Positions 59,330-64,000 of a DNA stretch of 64,000 nucleotides are shown here, piece after piece (the stretch's first letter is position 1; the number at the start of each line of letters is the position of its first letter). Position numbers and translations under genes: made by a program. Origin of the DNA: Perkinsus olseni (taxonomy: Eukaryota > Perkinsozoa > Perkinsida > Perkinsidae); assembly GCA_013115135.1 (NCBI GenBank), contig JABANP010000189.1:27342-91341 (forward strand), given 5' to 3'. Below the pieces are notes generated by a model. The model made no database searches. It had not been told where the DNA came from and worked only from the letters and a program-made list of their open reading frames with translations.

Positions 59330-62300
59330 TAGTGAGGCGTTGATCGTGACATGAAAATACGAAATTCTTGTCACGATTTTGGCGTGCTTCGTTGGTGCTA
59401 GGAATTAAAACAGGCGGCATGCCTGCCGGACAGGAGACTCTCCTCTCCTGAGGAGAGGTCAGAAGGCCCGTGGTATTGAGTAAACCAGTTCTGAAGTTGA
59501 GTACTTGTCCAACGGGCCAGACCATCTTCAACATGTTCTAACCGTCTCTAGGCGTGAGCGCTCTGCCACAACAACGCCTCATACTCGAGGCCCCAATGGG
59601 GGCCCCCATACCATAACAATCCCGATTTGAAGCACCAGTGGCCCTAGGAGTTGCTTCTCAAGGCGTACCTCAAAAAAGGAGTTCTTGCTGTTCCTTCCTT
59701 AAGGGGCAGCTCCTCATAACTTTTCATTTTCAAGTAGGGTAAGGAACTTCTTCCTTTAAGGTACTCCCCAAGGAGCCCGGGGAGCCGTTCCTCACCAAAA
59801 ATAAGCGGAGCGATGCGGGAGTTGCGAAAACTGAGCTTCCGAAACCACAACCGTGACCGTCGAACACCACAAAAAACTCGTAAGACTCCAATAGCGGTAG
59901 TCGGGAACAAGACACTTCAGGAGCAGTAGAATGGTTTGTTTCTAACGCTTCAGACGACTCCCGCCAGGAGAGTCAGCGCAGAGCGCCTGACCATCAGTCG
60001 GGCAATCCAGGTTCAATAGAGTCTCATTGAAAGGCTCCACAGTGTGAGAGCCTCGCAGTGCAGCAGCGCTGAACAGAGAATGTGGGGGCTATTGACTCTG
60101 GGCAGGAGAACGATTAGTCCATAACAATCCGACAGCTTTGCAGCATCGTGGACTTCAACGGGTGAGCGAGAAACAAACTGCGTCGAAAATCATCTTTGAG
60201 GCGCGCGAGATTTTTTCTAGCGGAGCGATGCTCGTGATGCTTTCGCGCGCGCCCTGGTGAGATCAACCCGAAATAAGAGAGGCTGGTTCCGTTATAACAT
60301 TCTTCGACCTACTCGTGCAAAGCCATCTTCGAGATAAGATTCTCTAGGCTCGTGAAGGAAGGGACTATCACTGGCTGAGAGCAGAGGCTTGGTGATTCTT
60401 CTTCACCCCTCAAGTGTCGTAAATGTCGTACCATTTCGATATTTTTCCGAAAAAAATTTTCGATTTTTTCCATCGGACGTGTAACTAACCAATGGTACTG
60501 TTTACTGCTGCTAAATTCGACGCCCCTTTCCGAAAGCTTCCATTTTGTGGCGATCCTCATTATTTCTGCGGTCCCTCAGGAATTGTATTCTGCTGTTCGT
60601 GAGAGTTGGGTAATAATTACTAAGTTATGAATAAATATCGACTCATCGGAACTCGTTTCTTCCTCACGAGCGTGCAGTACAGCACATCAGACTTGGGCGA
60701 ACTCCGCGCACTGTTGTTTGGTTTTTCTTCGAGCTACCCTCAGCGTTCTTGGTTCTCTTCCACAGCATCTTGCGGACGAAACGCCGGTTTCCTAAGTGAT
60801 TTCGAGGAAACTTTCTTAAAGCGTATCTTCTATAACGTTATTATTTTACTGGTCATCGGGATCTTTTCCCGAGTACTGTAGCGGCGGACGAGGTCGGAAG
60901 ATTTTCTGATGTGCTTCCCTTGGTGTATCCTATCTTGAGATTTTCCTTGCTATGGGCCTTCAACGGCATGAAAATTTCTGGCCCTCGAGCTCTCATCGTA
61001 GTTGTAGACCGTGGAAAATGAACGACAGGAGAAATATTTTTGGCTGTAATTCACAAACTCGGTTGCGAAGGAAAATTGAAATTCGGACTATAATATTGGA
61101 TATCATCCAGAGTACAGCGACGGGATGTCAAATCTGTTCACGCGGAATTTACCATGACAGGAAGCCGGTTTGCTTTATCTAGAGTTCGATCCCGTACTTT
61201 TCGAAGTGTATTTCATCGCCGGGAATCAATCTTGGCAAGGGCTCAAAAAGTTTTCATGCGCTCTGACAGAGACAGCCCACGCTCGTGTGATGTGGCCCTC
61301 TGGTTCATTAAGGATAGCAGCAGGTCGAAGTGTGTCATTTCCAATTGGAGTCTCTTGCTGATTCAAGGTTTATATATTTGCGATTTGTTACTGGGGCAGT
61401 TTTCGTAAGAAACGCCTTTTTTGCGTTTCCCGGAAGTGGTCGAGGGAAAATTTTCGTATCTTGCCAGTTGATTGCCTCATGCCGACCTATTCCGGATCGA
61501 GCAAGCATGGAGAGGAATCTTTGGGAGAATCTTTGCTGTCGCGCACGCGGAAGAATTCTCAGAAGCAGTCCAGTATTGTTGGGCCGATTTGTGGAGGAAT
61601 CCTCTCGGGATTTCTGGTCATCTTCCGGGCTGTGTCATTCTCGTCTGTGTAATAAAAAGGGCGGGGTGGTGGGATCGAACCGGGGACCTCGGGATTGCGG
61701 AAAATTTTCCAAGAATTTTGAAAGAGAACAGGGAAATTGGTGGATGCTTGCGATTTACTTGTCGAGCGAATTTTTGCGAATTTTATGGTATAAAAATTCG
61801 AATGTTGTGGGAAAAAATCTTCCTCGCCCGTCTGACGCAGTAATCGGCCTAAGATTCTGTATGAAAAATCGGAAAAACCGACAAAAAATCGCGTAAAAGA
61901 AAATAATTTATTCGAAGAATTTCGTCATGACAAAAATTGAGATCGGTTGAAATTTGGAGAAAATCGGAATCACTTTCGGTGTATAAAAACGACGAGTCTT
62001 TCGTCTCCACATAGATGCTAAACTTCTCCTAAAAATGGTCTGGTAATTTTCAGGTCGTGAATTTTTTGAAGTTGCGATTTTTCTCGTGTGAATTTTGAGA
62101 GCTGCCTTCCAGCTCGAATCCGAGTGAGCGAAAGCTAGTACGGTGAAAAATTCTTTGGGTGATTGGGGTTTATTTTTTTTCTGAGATATTACCGAATAGT
62201 GAGTTTGTGAATTTTGTATTTTTCTGGAATTTTCGCGAAAAACTGAATGTTTTCATCATATTTTAAACGAAGCAAGCAAAAATCGAATCTTCCGAAAATT

Positions 62301-62470
62301 CGGACTGAATTCGTGCGGAGTTAATCAGCTTTGAGTGGTTTGCATAATTTTGTGGCGCGCGGTCAAGAGCTCACATCTATTGACGTAGCAATTTAAAATT
62401 GCATTTCTTTCAAAAATTTTTGAGGAAAACAAAAATTTTCCGGTAATTTTCCTATGTTAGTTACTTCAAG
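59330..62470. other. Intron-like, AT-rich DNA with unresolved exons
   Basis: Sequence style changes after about 60.2 kb to the AAATTTTCGG-rich type seen in introns of the arms. Plausible plus-strand exons are near 61170-61360 and 61454-61650 (a hydrophobic IVGPICGGILSGFLVIFRA segment), which may be 5' exons of the membrane protein that follows. The intron-like stretch at 61660-61700 carries a minus-strand T-arm motif (CCCCGGTTCGATCCC). Confidence 0.4.
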
Positions 62471-63952
62471 GATCCGATACTGAGCCCGCACATAGCTGTC
62501 TGTCTCCAATCGCTACTCGTCTCTGGGATAGTTGCTCAACTTTGTTACATCAACCACCCGATCAAGGGCTGTATCTCTTGTCCAAGCTCGACCTCGGTAG
62601 TAGACGGGGGCGCTGAGAGTCTCGGGGAGAATTCGGGAATTTACGGTATAAGATAGTTGAGCGCACTGCGAAGATTTCGAAGATACTCGCGGCGTGATTT
62701 TTCATATTTTTGCGAGTTAGGGATTGGAAAATTATTATTTTTATTCGTACCACACCAATCGTAACTTCTGGTCGATGGACTTGACAATCGGGGTACTCCT
62801 TCACGAAGCGGTAGTGTTTTCTGTGCCTAGCAATCTTGCTTTCTTGCTATTCCTTATGATGATGAAAGTGTTGTGGTTCTAACTTACTTTTGTCGACTAT
62901 GCTACCTTATCCGCGTTGAGCAAGCTTCGACCTAAGATTCCCCTTCCCTCAGACACCCTTCCAAGCAGCATTGATAACATGCATCATCTCCAACCTGGGT
63001 GAAGCACCGGCAGCGTCGTTGGCCGTTCAGGGGGCATTGCTCACTTTTATGCTCAGCTCAATATCGTAATATTGGGGATCATTTTTGCTGTGATTTTCCG
63101 AAATTTCCGATTTTTCCTGTGATTTTTTGAAGATTTTTCCGAATTTTTCCTTTGTGCCGACGATCTAGTGATAATTCGTCACAAATGACATCCGGTAAAA
63201 ATCAGGAAATCTGAAAATTTTACCGCATCGCTCCGCCTTTTTTCATCAGGTTCGGTCTGTCTCTGCTTCTCGTCGTGGCAGTGTGCAAACGAGAGTATCT
63301 TGAGACCTTCAAAACCGCCTTTCCCCAGGTAAGAAATTTTTCCGATTTTTTCGGAATTTTTTTCCTGGCAGCCCGTGATATACGGTTTTTTCGTCGCCAT
63401 TGGGCTGGCTATGATCGATAGTTCCCTGAAGGTTGTTGTTGGCGAAGATATCTTAACAGCTTGCTGGAACAACAGGTAACCTAAGATACGCATAAAAGAG
63501 ATTCTTCGCAGTGCGATTAGGTGGGCTGATAATAATTTCGTGGCGCGGTGAGAATTTTTTCTCATATTTATGAGAGCAAAAACAATTTTTCTTTTATTTT
63601 TCAATGAAAATTATGATGAAGAATTTTGGGAAATTGCGGAAAATTTCCGGCCGGATGCAAAATTTTTTCACTTTTTTTCAGGATATGCTTTTTGCAGTGT
63701 GTGGCATCCCTTCTTTGCGGGTTGCTTAATCGATTTGGTTCTCGCTATTTGCATCACTACTTGGCGCTGCCAGGGCTGCTCATGGGTAATAGCGGTGGGA
63801 GGAAATCGATCAAGTGATCGATTTGGTTGTGGTAGAATCTTGCAGTCTTGCGTGACCTTGAGAATCCCTAATTTTTTTGTTCAGCGGAGATTGCGGTTGT
63901 TTATGTTTGCTTGGCAGCTTGTGGCGTGAGCGTTGAGGAAGCTCGAGATGAC
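62471..63952 (+). CDS. Polytopic membrane protein, partial, continues beyond window
   Basis: Six exons join with matching phases: 62471-62596, 62953-63065, 63250-63328, 63372-63475, 63682-63785 and 63885-63952. They encode hydrophobic segments SPHIAVCLQSLLVSGIVAQL, QAALITCIISNLG, SFGLSLLLVVAVC, PVIYGFFVAIGLAMID, ICFLQCVASLLCGLL and AEIAVVYVCLAACG. The short hydrophobic spans broken by small polar loops suggest at least five or six helices. The family is not recognised. Upstream exons are uncertain and the 3' end is outside the window. Confidence 0.62.
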
Positions 63953-64000
63953 GTAAGATTTCAAGATTTCCGCAATCTTTATATCATCATTCTCTCAGGG

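Overview
The window looks like nuclear DNA of a protist, most likely an alveolate of the Perkinsus type (inference, about 60% sure). Genes are split by many short GT-AG introns rich in AAAATTTTC-like tracts, base composition is near balanced, and the genes found include amino-acid/auxin permease (AAAP) transporters, a noncanonical poly(A)-polymerase-like gene, families of small secreted proteins and a helical-repeat protein resembling the alveolate HPR/RAP class. There are no operons, Shine-Dalgarno sites, rRNA genes or CRISPR arrays.

Positions 1-36013 are one very large inverted duplication. The left arm (1 to about 15420) is the reverse complement of the right arm (about 20780 to 36013), with a 5.4-kb spacer. 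Each arm carries, from the centre outwards: a degenerate Cid1/TRF4-like nucleotidyltransferase; two tandem paralogous three-exon secreted-protein genes; a many-exon helical-repeat gene read towards the centre; and, divergently from it across about 215 bp, a TPR gene followed by an alpha/beta-hydrolase (carboxylesterase-like) gene that runs off the left edge of the window in the left arm. The arms are closely similar in exons but differ by arm-specific insertions of about 0.2-0.45 kb and by a stop codon in one copy of the helical-repeat gene. The spacer holds a 28-bp minisatellite of about 36 copies, a 262-bp third fragment of the nucleotidyltransferase gene, and a 651-bp MITE with perfect 23-bp terminal repeats and a TAA target duplication, typical of PIF/Harbinger.

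Positions 36-64 kb are gene-poor. A second, smaller inverted duplication (arms of about 1.4 kb, 37.34-40.39 kb) carries a small secreted-protein gene, intact in one arm and frameshifted in the other; a third paralogous copy lies at 46.3-47.3 kb. Two AAAP transporter genes about 9 kb apart are near-identical in the middle and each is broken at a different place. A tetraspanin-like four-helix membrane protein (57.9-59.0 kb), a PIF1-helicase-like fragment (48.8-49.3 kb) and the 5' part of a polytopic membrane protein gene (62.47 kb to the right edge) follow.

The most unusual signal is structural. Short perfect palindromes, very often of odd length with exactly one unpaired central base, occur throughout the window. 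Comparison of paralogous segments shows that some of them are recent gains, as if short inverted duplications keep forming by template switching. Together with the 1.4-kb and 15-kb inverted duplications, the locus shows the same kind of rearrangement at three scales.
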